Below, in pieces: positions 8,748 through 17,786 of a stretch of DNA of 46,312 nt. The stretch spans positions 1-46,312 of the forward strand of contig JAHDCJ010000031.1 in assembly GCA_020629935.1 (NCBI GenBank), written 5' to 3'. Both the position numbers and the translations under genes were made by a program. The notes beneath the pieces are model-generated. The model was given only the letters and a program-made list of their open reading frames with translations, was not told where the DNA came from and did not search any database. The DNA is from Saprospiraceae bacterium. Lineage in GTDB: Bacteria; Bacteroidota; Bacteroidia; Chitinophagales; Saprospiraceae. Numbering within the stretch: the stretch's first letter is position 1; every line of letters begins with the position of its first letter.

Positions 8748-8880
8748 ACTAAAAATAAAGTGTGATTCTCATGTTCACACAAAAGATTCTAAGATTTAAA
8801 ACATGATTCTAAGTAGAGATTGACCTGAATTGGAATAGGGAAAACATCTCAAACAAATACTTGGAAACGGAATAAAAAAT

Positions 8881-8916
8881 AAAAAGGATTTAGCTTGAGG
8901 GAGCTAAATCCTTTTT
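8881..8916 (+). terminator. Rho-independent terminator after the TPR gene
   Basis: AAAAAGGATTTAGCT (8881-8895) pairs with its inverse at 8902-8916 around TGAGGG, and a T-rich tract follows. The A-run on the other side means it could also end transcription of the minus-strand hydrolase gene. Confidence 0.85.
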
Positions 8917-8943
8917 TATTTATTGTAGTCTATAGTCAGAAAC

Positions 8944-9600
8944 TCAATTGTTTGATAGGCTTATTATTTTCCTGATCACATTACTTAATTGTACGGATTG
9001 TTTATACACCATAAAATGCCCTCCGTCTTCAATGATATGATCTACCTTCTTCAATTTCTTGATTGGAAAAGTCTTATCTAAAGATCCATGAATTTGAAAA
9101 ACGTCTACTTTTCTATTCGCTATCCCTTTCCATCTCCCTAATTGTTTCAAGGCCCATTGTAAATAATGATTGGAATATCGGTTAACCATACTACGAACAA
9201 GTGCTTTTTCCTCTTTACTTGAATACCCATGTGTTGAGCCCCAAAATCGAATCGTTTGATCAACCCGTTTTTTAGTCAATATTTTATTCCATTTGCCTTT
9301 TCCAAACATTTTTAAATGCCAAGGATTCTCTTGAGCAGCCCGAATACTAGAGACTAAGATTACTTGTTTTATGGATATGATCTGAGCAATCTCTTGGGCT
9401 ACAACCCCTCCAAAAGAATGCCCAATAAGTACAATATTTTCTCCTTTTACTAATTGGGCCATACGTTGGGCATAAGCTGCTAAGCCTTCCTCTATTTCTG
9501 GCTCTATCCAATCTAAATAATGAATGGTAGCATTTCCCAAATCTAAACGTTCAAATATTCGATGATCGAATCCTAATCCTGGAATTAAATAAATGGACAT
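8944..9600 (-). CDS. Alpha/beta hydrolase
   Basis: A small cytoplasmic alpha/beta-hydrolase-fold enzyme of 218 aa with no predicted signal peptide. The oxyanion-hole region is LIPGLGFDHR near the N-terminus. The nucleophile elbow is IGHSFGGV with Ser62. The likely acid is the Asp in HGSLDKTFP and the base is the His in EDGGHFMVY near the C-terminus, so a full Ser-Asp-His triad is present. The substrate is unknown; esterases, lipases and thioesterases share this fold. A terminator at 9624-9650 separates it from the citrate synthase gene upstream, so it may have its own weak promoter or be read through. Confidence 0.75.
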   Translation of the reverse strand: MSIYLIPGLGFDHRIFERLDLGNATIHYLDWIEPEIEEGLAAYAQRMAQLVKGENIVLIGHSFGGVVAQEIAQIISIKQVILVSSIRAAQENPWHLKMFGKGKWNKILTKKRVDQTIRFWGSTHGYSSKEEKALVRSMVNRYSNHYLQWALKQLGRWKGIANRKVDVFQIHGSLDKTFPIKKLKKVDHIIEDGGHFMVYKQSVQLSNVIRKIISLSNN

Positions 9601-9623
9601 CTTAATCTATTTTAGAAAAAAAA

Positions 9624-9650
9624 ACGGGCTTGGATATTATCCAAGCCCGT
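9624..9650 (-). terminator. Terminator of the citrate synthase gene
   Basis: A G+C-rich perfect 12-bp stem (9624-9635 with 9639-9650) around a 3-nt loop. On the minus strand it is followed by a run of T, about 30 nt after the citrate synthase stop codon. Confidence 0.85.
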
Positions 9651-9680
9651 GTATATGATTATTATATAAATCGTATTTTA

Positions 9681-11006
9681 TTATCCTTCAACAACTTCTT
9701 CTTGTTTAGCTAAAAACTCTTTAACCCAAGCTGTAGTTACTGATTTTGGTCGCTCTAATGGAAAGCCTAAAGCTCTAGACCAACATAATTGTGCTAATAC
9801 GCCTAATGCCCTAGAAGTACCAAATAACACGGTATAGAAACTAAATTCAGTCATTCCATAATGTACCAATAATGCTCCAGAGTGCGCATCTACATTAGGC
9901 CAAGGATTTTTCACCTTACCTAAAGATTGTAAGATTGGTGGAATTACATCGAATAGATTCCAAACTGTTTTAATAATATCAGAATCTTTGATGTACTCTT
10001 CCGCAAAAGTTCGTTGAGCAATAAATCGAGGATCTGGTTCTCTTAATACCGCATGCCCATATCCAGGAATCACTTTCCCTGCATCTAAGGTCTTATTTGC
10101 ATATTCTTGAATTTGTGCTTTGCTTGGGGTTTTAGTTCCTAAAACATCACACATCTTAAAAATCCATTTGATTACTTCTTGATTAGCCAAACCGTGTAAA
10201 GGGCCAGCTAATGCATTCATTCCTGCGGCTAATGAATAATAAGAGTCACTAAGTGTAGATCCTACTAAATGCGTACTATGCGCAGAAGCATTTCCACCTT
10301 CATGATCTGCATGAATGGTAAGATATAATCGCATTAAGCTTCTAAAGTCAGGATCATCAATTCCTAACATATGAGCAAAATTTGCTCCCCAGTCTAAAGA
10401 AATATCTGGCTCAATATGATTGCCATTATGAAAAGTTCTTCTATAAATATACGCTGCCACACGTGGTAATCGTGCAATAACGTTCATGGTATCTTCATAG
10501 GTAGCATCCCAATATTCTGTTTTGCTCATTCCTTCTGCATACCGTCTAGCAAAGACACTTTCAGTTTGCATAGAAACAATGGCCATACTCAATTGAGTCA
10601 TTGGGTGTGTATCCGCTGGCATATTTTCTAATACATCAAAAGTATGTTTAGGCACATTACTACGTCGTTGCCATTCACCAGACAACCACTTTACGTTTTC
10701 ATCAGTTGGCACATCACCAGTTAGCATTAACCAAAATAAGCCTTCTGGTAAAGGTTCTTTTCCCCCGGGAGCTTTAGGTAAGATATCTTTAATTTCAGGA
10801 ATAGAATATCCTCGAAATCGAATTCCTTCATTAGGATCTAATTGAGAGGTTTCCCAAATCATACTTTTAACTCCACGCATTCCACCAAATACTTGGCGTA
10901 ATACTACATTGTCAACAGGCGTTTCTCCTTTTTCTTTTAAAATGGCTCTTGTTTCTTTAAAAACAATTAATGCCTTTTCCTTAAATATTGCTTTAAGCGG
11001 GTCCAT
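9681..11006 (-). CDS. gltA: Citrate synthase, mitochondrial (eukaryotic) type
   Basis: Condenses oxaloacetate and acetyl-CoA to citrate at the entry of the TCA cycle. The protein (441 aa) aligns by eye along its whole length with animal mitochondrial citrate synthase, not with the hexameric E. coli GltA. Examples are GGMRGVKSMIWETSQLDP, EGIRFRGYSIPE, PLPEGLFWLMLTGDVPT, SDHEGGN-like ADHEGGNASAHSTHLVGS, and the C-terminal SRALGFPLERPKS. Catalytic residues are His271 (GPLHGLANQE), His318 (PGYGHAVLR) and Asp373 (NVDAHSG), matching pig His274, His320 and Asp375. There is no N-terminal targeting extension. Enzymes of this type are dimeric and lack the NADH site of GltA; that is family knowledge, not tested here. 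The gene is probably monocistronic, ending at the terminator at 9624-9650. Confidence 0.95.
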   Translation of the reverse strand: MDPLKAIFKEKALIVFKETRAILKEKGETPVDNVVLRQVFGGMRGVKSMIWETSQLDPNEGIRFRGYSIPEIKDILPKAPGGKEPLPEGLFWLMLTGDVPTDENVKWLSGEWQRRSNVPKHTFDVLENMPADTHPMTQLSMAIVSMQTESVFARRYAEGMSKTEYWDATYEDTMNVIARLPRVAAYIYRRTFHNGNHIEPDISLDWGANFAHMLGIDDPDFRSLMRLYLTIHADHEGGNASAHSTHLVGSTLSDSYYSLAAGMNALAGPLHGLANQEVIKWIFKMCDVLGTKTPSKAQIQEYANKTLDAGKVIPGYGHAVLREPDPRFIAQRTFAEEYIKDSDIIKTVWNLFDVIPPILQSLGKVKNPWPNVDAHSGALLVHYGMTEFSFYTVLFGTSRALGVLAQLCWSRALGFPLERPKSVTTAWVKEFLAKQEEVVEG

Positions 11007-11200
11007 TTAATTTTGTCTATTTATTAATTATTATTTTCTAAAATACTGGGTTACATTATAAGGGTAAATTTAGCAAATTTTCGCTACAATAACATGATCT
11101 TACATATATAAATACGTATGAAATAGGTTAATGGTTTGGTGATTTAACACTTTTCCTACATAATTTTAAAAATAATGCACTTTTTAAGCCTTTCTTTTCT

Positions 11201-12499
11201 CTAATTTAACTCAATCGATGTTTTCAACCAGGTACTTAACTTTTTAGATAATTGCTGTTTCTCTGTTATCGATAAGTTTTTTATTCGTGCATCACCATGA
11301 TGTCTTCCTTCCATCATAAATTTTAATGCATCTACTCGTTTACCAATTTCTACTGCAGTAGCTGACCAAGTATCGTTTGCGCCATAGATATAAACAATCT
11401 GATCTCCTTTTTTTCTAAACCACTTTGCCATTGCCAATGCGAGTTCATTACTATAAGGGATTTTTATGCCCTCTGGTGCAAAAATAGCCGATGGTTCTCC
11501 TGACAATACTTCTAGTTGTCCTTTAAAATCATCGGTCTTAAATCCATAATAACCTAACTCTCTAGCCGATTGATAATAATGAGGTCCAAAATAACTTACG
11601 CCTTCATCTGCATACAAATAATAACCTACGACTTCTACCAAATGACTTAATAAATCATCAATATGAGCTCCCTTTGAGGGAATATCATCACAAGAAGTTC
11701 CCCATTGCCAAAATCCAAAGGGGTATTCAAGTACGGAATATTCAAAGGCTTCATCTATAGTCATATAACTAAACTTAAATTTTTTCCCCTTTGAAAACCA
11801 TGTTAATCTAGGCATAATTTCTTCCCTTTTCGATAATACCTCTTTTTGAAATGTCTTGATCTTTGCTCGACATTCCGCATCACCTACATTATCCAAAAAA
11901 TCATATATACGCTGATCCTTCAATGAAAAATTTAATGGCGCCACATAAGGTATAGAAACATCTACATCATTAGGATAAAAATAACGATGTGCCAAGGTAG
12001 TTTGTCCTCCTTTACTAATTCCAGTATTTATCCATGAGCCATTATAATAAGCCTTAAATAATGCGGTAATCCGATGTAAATCATCGGAGGCTTGCTTAAC
12101 TCGTAAATATTGCCAATCCTCTGTTTCAGGTACTGAATTTCCAAAATAGCGATGTTCTACAATCAACTGGTTGGCACCTAAATAATTCGTAACTTCTGTT
12201 AAATAATTTCTATTTCTTGCATATCCTTCTGTCACCAAAACCATAGGGTCAGTTTTAGATTTATGACTTAAAAAAACACGATGTTGAAATTTTTCTCCCT
12301 CTGGTTCATTATGATCTAATGGTTGCTCAATTAATATCTCATAGGCTTCTTCATATCCATCTGGAACGGGAAGGGTATTAATTTCATAAACAGGTAAGGT
12401 TTTTAAAAATGTAAATAAGGCAGACTGTGGTCCTTGAGCAAATGCCGAAGATCCAAAGGACAATAATCCAATCAAACAATAAAGGGCGAATCGCTTCAT
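11201..12499 (-). CDS. Secreted S37-type tripeptidyl aminopeptidase
   Basis: An exported serine peptidase resembling the Streptomyces PS-10/tripeptidyl aminopeptidase family (MEROPS S37). Residues 1-21 are a signal peptide ending in SSAFAQ. Family hallmarks are the QPLDHNEP segment, VEHRYFGNSVPE, and a nucleophile elbow GISKGGQT with Ser162. The probable acid is Asp376 in YGANDTWSAT and the base is His400 or His401 in GRHHGDAR. Its ATG overlaps the stop codon of the upstream Xaa-Pro aminopeptidase by 4 nt, so translation is likely coupled. Together they would degrade peptides, including proline-containing ones. S28 carboxypeptidases have a similar fold and are the main alternative. Confidence 0.82.
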   Translation of the reverse strand: MKRFALYCLIGLLSFGSSAFAQGPQSALFTFLKTLPVYEINTLPVPDGYEEAYEILIEQPLDHNEPEGEKFQHRVFLSHKSKTDPMVLVTEGYARNRNYLTEVTNYLGANQLIVEHRYFGNSVPETEDWQYLRVKQASDDLHRITALFKAYYNGSWINTGISKGGQTTLAHRYFYPNDVDVSIPYVAPLNFSLKDQRIYDFLDNVGDAECRAKIKTFQKEVLSKREEIMPRLTWFSKGKKFKFSYMTIDEAFEYSVLEYPFGFWQWGTSCDDIPSKGAHIDDLLSHLVEVVGYYLYADEGVSYFGPHYYQSARELGYYGFKTDDFKGQLEVLSGEPSAIFAPEGIKIPYSNELALAMAKWFRKKGDQIVYIYGANDTWSATAVEIGKRVDALKFMMEGRHHGDARIKNLSITEKQQLSKKLSTWLKTSIELN

Positions 12500-14277
12500 A
12501 TCTTTTTAACTTTTTCTTTTAACCAATCTTTTTCTGCTTGGTTCAAATGAGGTGACAATTTATTCCATACCTTTTCATGATAACTGTTTAACCATTGAAC
12601 TTCTTCTTTTGTCATTAAAGGATATTCAATTAAACTGGTTTCAATTGGACATAGGGTTACTGTTTCAAAATTAAGAAATTCTCCATATTCAGTCTTTTGG
12701 TAAGCTTTAGCAATCACTAAATTTTCAATTCGAATTCCATGTTTATTTGCTCGGTAAATTCCTGGCTCATTAGAAGTCAACATCCCTTCTACAAATCCAG
12801 CTTTAGGGTTGTTTGTTCTTCCTGCTCCTAAAGATTGAGGGCCTTCATGTACATTTAGAAAAAATCCAACACCATGCCCCGTTCCATGTCCATAATTTAC
12901 ACCATACTTCCACATAGGCATTCGTGCCGCAGATTCAATTTGATATCCTTTCATTCCTTTTGGGAAAACGGCCATTGCCAATTGAATATGACCTTTCAAG
13001 ACTAAGGTATAGTCTCTTTTCTCTTCATCTGTTGGCTTTCCTAAAGGTAAGGTTCGAGTTATATCCGTGGTTCCATCTAAATATTGGCCTCCAGAATCCA
13101 ACAAAAACAATCCTTCTTCTTTCAGCGTATAGGCAGTCGCTGCTGTGGCACGATAATGTACAATAGCCCCATGTCCTTTATAACCTGCAATAGTACTAAA
13201 ACTCTCTCCTTTAAATCCTTCTTGTTTTGCTCGAAAAGTATATAATTGTTCTGCTACTTTTACTTCATCTAAGCTTTCTGTTTTTACTTCTTCTTCTAAC
13301 CACATCAAAAATCGAACGAGTGCCACGCCATCTTTTTCCATCACTTTTCGTACATGATTCAGCTCCACTTCATTTTTTACTGCTTTTAAAAAATTAGGTG
13401 CCGTGCTTGATGAATAAATATGATTTGAAGAATCTAAAGCATCACGCAAAACCTGATTCACATTTGATTCTGACAACCATACACAAGTGGAAGATAAATT
13501 TGATAAATAACCTGCTATACTTCCATAAGGTTGACACCGAATCCCATCCGCACCTAACTCTCCTATAAGTATATTAGGAACCTTAGAATCATCTACAAAC
13601 AATATCACTTCATCTAAACCTACTATAGCATAAGATAAAAATACTGGATTATAATCCACATCACTCCCCCTTAGATTAAACGTCCAAGCGATATCATCTA
13701 AAGCCGTTAATAAATGTACTTGTGCTCCTACTGATTTCATCTCGGTTCGAATCGCTTCAATTTTATCTATTCTTGATTTTCCTGCAAATTTAATATCATG
13801 AGCATAAACTAAATCAGTGGGCAAAGTCGGTTGATCCGTCCAAGTCTCTCCGATTAAATCCACATGTTTAAATTCTATTTTTTGGGCACTCAATTTTTCT
13901 TTTAAAAATCGAATTAATCCTACGGAGAACATACGCATATCCATACCTAAAACCTGACCTTCCCTTAAATGATCTCCTAGCCATTTAAAATATTCAGGTG
14001 CATGGGGAACAGATAATTTCATCAAAGAAAAACTTGATCCTTTTAATTGATCTTCCCCTTGGATAAAATACCTAGAATCTGTCCACAAACCTGCAAAGTC
14101 TTGTGTAACAATTACATTTCCAGCAGAGCCTGTAAAGCCACAAATCCATTCTAAAGATTTAAAATGATCGGCAATATATTCACTTTGATGAGGATCTGTA
14201 TTGGGAATAAAATAAGCATCGACCCCCGCTTTGGTCATTGCATTTCTTAAGTTTCTTAATCGAGTTGGTCTATCCAT
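12496..14277 (-). CDS. Xaa-Pro aminopeptidase (M24B)
   Basis: A dinuclear-metal aminopeptidase that removes the N-terminal residue preceding proline. The 593-aa protein has the three-domain form of eukaryotic/cytosolic aminopeptidase P: two creatinase-like N-terminal domains (about 1-150 and 160-300) and a C-terminal pita-bread domain. Metal ligands are Asp394 in LLDSGGQYLDG, Asp405 in TTDITRT, His468 in HGTGHGVG, Glu504 in SNEPGIY and Glu518 in IRIENL. I start at the ATG at 14277; the frame also opens at a TTG seven codons earlier, which adds only a lysine-rich tail. It has no signal peptide, so it should be cytoplasmic. It is the first gene of a pair with the S37-type peptidase, overlapping by 4 nt. 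Confidence 0.92.
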   Translation of the reverse strand: MDRPTRLRNLRNAMTKAGVDAYFIPNTDPHQSEYIADHFKSLEWICGFTGSAGNVIVTQDFAGLWTDSRYFIQGEDQLKGSSFSLMKLSVPHAPEYFKWLGDHLREGQVLGMDMRMFSVGLIRFLKEKLSAQKIEFKHVDLIGETWTDQPTLPTDLVYAHDIKFAGKSRIDKIEAIRTEMKSVGAQVHLLTALDDIAWTFNLRGSDVDYNPVFLSYAIVGLDEVILFVDDSKVPNILIGELGADGIRCQPYGSIAGYLSNLSSTCVWLSESNVNQVLRDALDSSNHIYSSSTAPNFLKAVKNEVELNHVRKVMEKDGVALVRFLMWLEEEVKTESLDEVKVAEQLYTFRAKQEGFKGESFSTIAGYKGHGAIVHYRATAATAYTLKEEGLFLLDSGGQYLDGTTDITRTLPLGKPTDEEKRDYTLVLKGHIQLAMAVFPKGMKGYQIESAARMPMWKYGVNYGHGTGHGVGFFLNVHEGPQSLGAGRTNNPKAGFVEGMLTSNEPGIYRANKHGIRIENLVIAKAYQKTEYGEFLNFETVTLCPIETSLIEYPLMTKEEVQWLNSYHEKVWNKLSPHLNQAEKDWLKEKVKKI

Positions 14278-14584
14278 TTTTGTTTTTTTCAACTTCAAAA
14301 AATAAATCCTTTCTTCAAGAAATTCATATTAAATTTGAGCAAATCGTTTCTTATAGGATATAAAATATTCTGGATGGTAACATCCTTCCTTATTATATCT
14401 TTTCGCTTGTTTGGAACGCTTCATTTTAAATGATAAATCTCCATGTTTCAAAAGGCATTTTTATGAGCAAGTCCTATATTGAGTAATCCCTATTAGGCTC
14501 CGATTTCATTTGAATTTAAAACCAACATAAAAATGCTTAGATTAGTGTATATTTTGAATCTTCTTATGGAAGAAATATCTTTCT
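14278..14584. other. Divergent intergenic region, Xaa-Pro aminopeptidase / fdhD
   Basis: About 300 bases separating the minus-strand peptidase operon from the plus-strand fdhD operon. It contains a possible 31-codon frame on the minus strand (14329-14424) and a tetraloop hairpin GGATG-GTAA-CATCC at 14372-14385. No perfect promoter is visible; TATATTTT at 14548-14555 is one base from a -7 box for fdhD but lacks a -33 partner. Confidence 0.4.
14329..14424 (-). CDS. Possible 31-residue basic small protein
   Basis: An ATG-initiated frame of 31 codons containing MKRSKQAKRYNKEGCYHPEY, rich in Lys, Arg and Tyr with one Cys-Tyr-His cluster, in an A-rich start context (TTTAAAATG). It lies 51 nt upstream of the Xaa-Pro aminopeptidase on the same strand. 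No family is recognised, and a frame this short can occur by chance in such DNA. Confidence 0.28.
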   Translation of the reverse strand: MKRSKQAKRYNKEGCYHPEYFISYKKRFAQI

Positions 14585-15448
14585 ATGAAAAAAGCAATGC
14601 ATAATAAACAAAAGGGTACACAAATTCGAGAAATTAAAAAAGTTTCTCCACAAGGTACTGCGATTTTAATGGATGTACTTGCAGAAGAAGAACCTTTAGA
14701 AATTCGTCTTGCACTTGGGCCACCAATGAAGAATCCAGCGAAAAGTATTTCGATCACCATGCGTACACCAAGTAATGACTTTGATTTAGCTTTAGGTTTT
14801 TTATTAACAGAAGGAATTATTGAAGAGACAAAGGCCGTACGACAAATTTACTATTGTTCCAATGTACCCAAACACCAAACAGAGAATGTAGTTATTGTAG
14901 AATTATTTGGGAATATAAAAGTGGATCTTGATCGATTAAAACGTCATTTCTATACTTCTTCAAGTTGTGGCGTTTGTGGAAAAGCATCAATAGAAGCTAT
15001 TAACACCATTAAATGCATTTCTCTAGCTAAAGATATACCTAAAATATCTCATCTAAAACTATTGAATTTGCCTCAACAATTACGCAATGCACAAGCCGTT
15101 TTTGATTCTACTGGTGGTCTGCATGCAGCCGCTTTGTTTGATCCTGATGGAAAATTGTTAATCTTAAGAGAAGATGTAGGAAGACATAATGCTTTGGATA
15201 AATTAATTGGTGCCGCAGCTCAAGATATTGGCTTGCCTTTAAACAACCACATTCTTTTAGTTAGTGGTAGAGCAAGTTTTGAATTGGTTCAAAAATGCTT
15301 AATGGCTGGAATCCCTATCATGGCCTCTGTAAGTGCACCTTCTAGTTTAGCGGTTGAATTAGCCCATACACATCAAATGACTTTAATTGGATTTCTGAGA
15401 AATCAAACGTATAATATTTACTCTGCTCCTAATCGAATTACACTATGA
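14585..15448 (+). CDS. fdhD: Formate dehydrogenase accessory sulfurtransferase FdhD
   Basis: In E. coli, FdhD passes sulfur from IscS to the molybdenum cofactor, which is needed for formate dehydrogenase activity. The 287-aa protein carries the conserved CxxC in TSSSCGVCGKAS (Cys128, Cys131), equivalent to E. coli Cys121/Cys124. Other family segments are NDFDLALGFLLTEGII, FDSTGGLHAAALF and REDVGRHNALDKLIGAA, followed by SGRASFELVQK. The stop codon overlaps the start of the next gene (ATGA at 15445-15448), so the molybdoenzyme downstream is its natural client. Confidence 0.95.
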   Translation: MKKAMHNKQKGTQIREIKKVSPQGTAILMDVLAEEEPLEIRLALGPPMKNPAKSISITMRTPSNDFDLALGFLLTEGIIEETKAVRQIYYCSNVPKHQTENVVIVELFGNIKVDLDRLKRHFYTSSSCGVCGKASIEAINTIKCISLAKDIPKISHLKLLNLPQQLRNAQAVFDSTGGLHAAALFDPDGKLLILREDVGRHNALDKLIGAAAQDIGLPLNNHILLVSGRASFELVQKCLMAGIPIMASVSAPSSLAVELAHTHQMTLIGFLRNQTYNIYSAPNRITL

Positions 15449-17742
15449 CTAAAAAGAAATTATGTGCACAACCTCCTATTGAAATAGAGGGGATAAAAAT
15501 TGGAAAACCCAAGGTAGTGGCTGCTGGAGTTCCTGCAATAAAGCAATCCTTAAAACATGCCTTGAAAGAGATGAATGCCGCTCGTTGTACAAAGACGCTT
15601 TTTGCTGTAAATCAAATGTCTGGTTTTGATTGTCCGGGTTGTGCATGGCCAGATCCTGACGACCATCGTTCTTCTATTGGTGAATATTGTGAAAATGGAG
15701 TAAAAGCCATTGCTGAAGAGGCAACAACAAAACGTATTCGAGCTGATTTTTTCAAAAAATACAGTGTGGAAACCTTATCCCAACAATCCGATTTTTGGCT
15801 AGGGAAACAAGGTCGTCTAACCGAACCGATGATCTTAAAAAAAGGGCAACATCATTATGAACCTATTGCATGGGATAAAGCCTTTCAACTTATCGGAGAC
15901 ACATTAAACAAACTAGATTCTCCTGATGAAGCTTCCTTTTATACCTCTGGAAGAACAAGCAATGAAGCCGCCTTTTTGTATCAACTTTATGTGAGAGAAT
16001 TTGGCACCAATAATCTTCCCGATTGCTCTAATATGTGCCACGAATCTAGTGGTGTCGCTTTATCTGAAACGGTCGGCATTGGTAAAGGTTCGGTACGATT
16101 GGAAGATTTTTATATAACAGACTTAGTCATTGTGGTTGGACAAAACCCAGGTACCAATCATCCAAGAATGTTATCTGCTTTGCAAAAATCTAAGAAAGCA
16201 GGAGCGAAAATTATTTCAGTAAATCCACTTCCAGAAACAGGGCTTATTCGTTTCAAAAACCCACAAAATGTAGGTGGTTATATTGGTTCAGGCACCAAAC
16301 TTACCGATTTATTTCTACAAGTAACGGTCAATGGTGATGTCCCGCTTTTTAAAGCCATGATGTGTTTACTTTTAGAAGAAGAAGATAAACATCCGGGGAA
16401 GATTTTTGATCAAGAATTCATCAATAATAATACTTCGGGTTATGAAGAATTGATTGCGGATTTGAGACAAGCTAACCTTTCCGAATTAATCACTGCATCA
16501 GGCGTTCGCGAAAAGGAAATTCGCAAGTCTGTTCAGATGATCCTAAAGGCAAAGAAAATTATCATTTGTTGGGCGATGGGTTTAACACAACATGAAAATG
16601 GGGTCCAAAACATCCGTGAAGTGGTCAATTTGCTTTTACTAAAAGGAAGCATTGGCAAACCAGGCGCTGGTACTTGTCCTGTTCGTGGACATAGTAATGT
16701 TCAAGGAGATCGAACCGTGGGAATTGTTGATAAACCTAAGCCTGCTTTACTCGATAAAATAAAAGAGGTTTGTGGATTTGAGCCACCTAGACATCACGGT
16801 TATGATGTTGTAGAAAGTATCAAAGCAATGCATAATGGAAAGAACAAAGTGTTTATTGCTATGGGTGGTAATTTCTTATCTGCCAGTCCAGATACGGAAT
16901 ACACCGCCACTGCTTTACAAAAAACGAAACTTAGTGTACACATTTCTACTAAGTTAAATCGAAGTCATTTAATTCATGGAGAACAAGCCCTTATCCTACC
17001 CTGTCTTGGGAGAACCGAGTTAGACACTCAAAAGTCGGGCGATCAATTTGTTACTGTTGAAAATTCAATGGGAGTCGTTCATCAATCTAATGGAAAACTT
17101 AAACCAGCGGCGACTACCCTGCTTAGTGAACCTGCAATTGTTGCCGGAATGGCCAAAGCCACATTAGGCGCTCAATCTAAAATAGATTGGGATCATTATA
17201 TTCAGAACTATGACCACATTCGAGATTTAATCGAAAAAGTCATTCCTGGTTTTACTGATTATAATAAACGTGTACGAAATCCTGGTGGATTTTATCTACC
17301 GAACTGTGCCAGAGATGGCGACTTTAAAACCAGCACAGGCAAAGCTAATTTTACAATAAACCCCGTCCCTGTTAATGATTTGGCTGTTGATGATTTCATT
17401 ATGATGACCATACGAAGTCATGATCAGTTTAACACAACAATCTATGGATTAGATGATCGATATCGTGGAATTACAGGCGGTCGAAGAGTCATTTTCATGA
17501 ACAAAGAAGATATGACATCGCTTGGATTAAAAGCCAAAAGTGTAGTTGATTTGATCAACAGGGATGATGGAATTGAACGGATTGCGCCAAAATTTGTCGT
17601 TGTTCCCTTTTCTATTCCTCCACGTTGTGTAGCTACTTATTTTCCAGAAGCCAATGTATTAGTTCCTATTAGTAAAGTAGCCAAACGCTCCAATACCCCA
17701 GCATCAAAAAGAATTAGAATCAAAATTTTACCCACTCAATAA
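15445..17742 (+). CDS. FdhF/YdeP family molybdopterin oxidoreductase
   Basis: A 765-aa cytoplasmic molybdoenzyme related to E. coli YdeP and the alpha-subunit-like formate dehydrogenase group. The N-terminal part has MSGFDCPGCAWPDP (Cys63, Cys66) and GEYCENG (Cys82), which may bind an Fe-S cluster. NMCHESSGVAL carries a Cys-His pair placed like the Sec-His pair of formate dehydrogenase H, so Cys is the likely Mo ligand. A molybdopterin-binding core follows (VVGQNPGTNHPRML, PGAGTCPVRGHSNVQGDRT), then the C-terminal dinucleotide-binding domain (IRSHDQFNTTIYG). No signal peptide is seen. The substrate is not established for this family; YdeP is linked to acid resistance in E. coli. It is co-transcribed with fdhD. 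No electron-transfer subunit is encoded nearby. Confidence 0.88.
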   Translation: MTKKKLCAQPPIEIEGIKIGKPKVVAAGVPAIKQSLKHALKEMNAARCTKTLFAVNQMSGFDCPGCAWPDPDDHRSSIGEYCENGVKAIAEEATTKRIRADFFKKYSVETLSQQSDFWLGKQGRLTEPMILKKGQHHYEPIAWDKAFQLIGDTLNKLDSPDEASFYTSGRTSNEAAFLYQLYVREFGTNNLPDCSNMCHESSGVALSETVGIGKGSVRLEDFYITDLVIVVGQNPGTNHPRMLSALQKSKKAGAKIISVNPLPETGLIRFKNPQNVGGYIGSGTKLTDLFLQVTVNGDVPLFKAMMCLLLEEEDKHPGKIFDQEFINNNTSGYEELIADLRQANLSELITASGVREKEIRKSVQMILKAKKIIICWAMGLTQHENGVQNIREVVNLLLLKGSIGKPGAGTCPVRGHSNVQGDRTVGIVDKPKPALLDKIKEVCGFEPPRHHGYDVVESIKAMHNGKNKVFIAMGGNFLSASPDTEYTATALQKTKLSVHISTKLNRSHLIHGEQALILPCLGRTELDTQKSGDQFVTVENSMGVVHQSNGKLKPAATTLLSEPAIVAGMAKATLGAQSKIDWDHYIQNYDHIRDLIEKVIPGFTDYNKRVRNPGGFYLPNCARDGDFKTSTGKANFTINPVPVNDLAVDDFIMMTIRSHDQFNTTIYGLDDRYRGITGGRRVIFMNKEDMTSLGLKAKSVVDLINRDDGIERIAPKFVVVPFSIPPRCVATYFPEANVLVPISKVAKRSNTPASKRIRIKILPTQ

Positions 17743-17786
17743 ATTTTGTGCAATCACTTGTTTACCTTTAGTCAAAAGAAAATATA

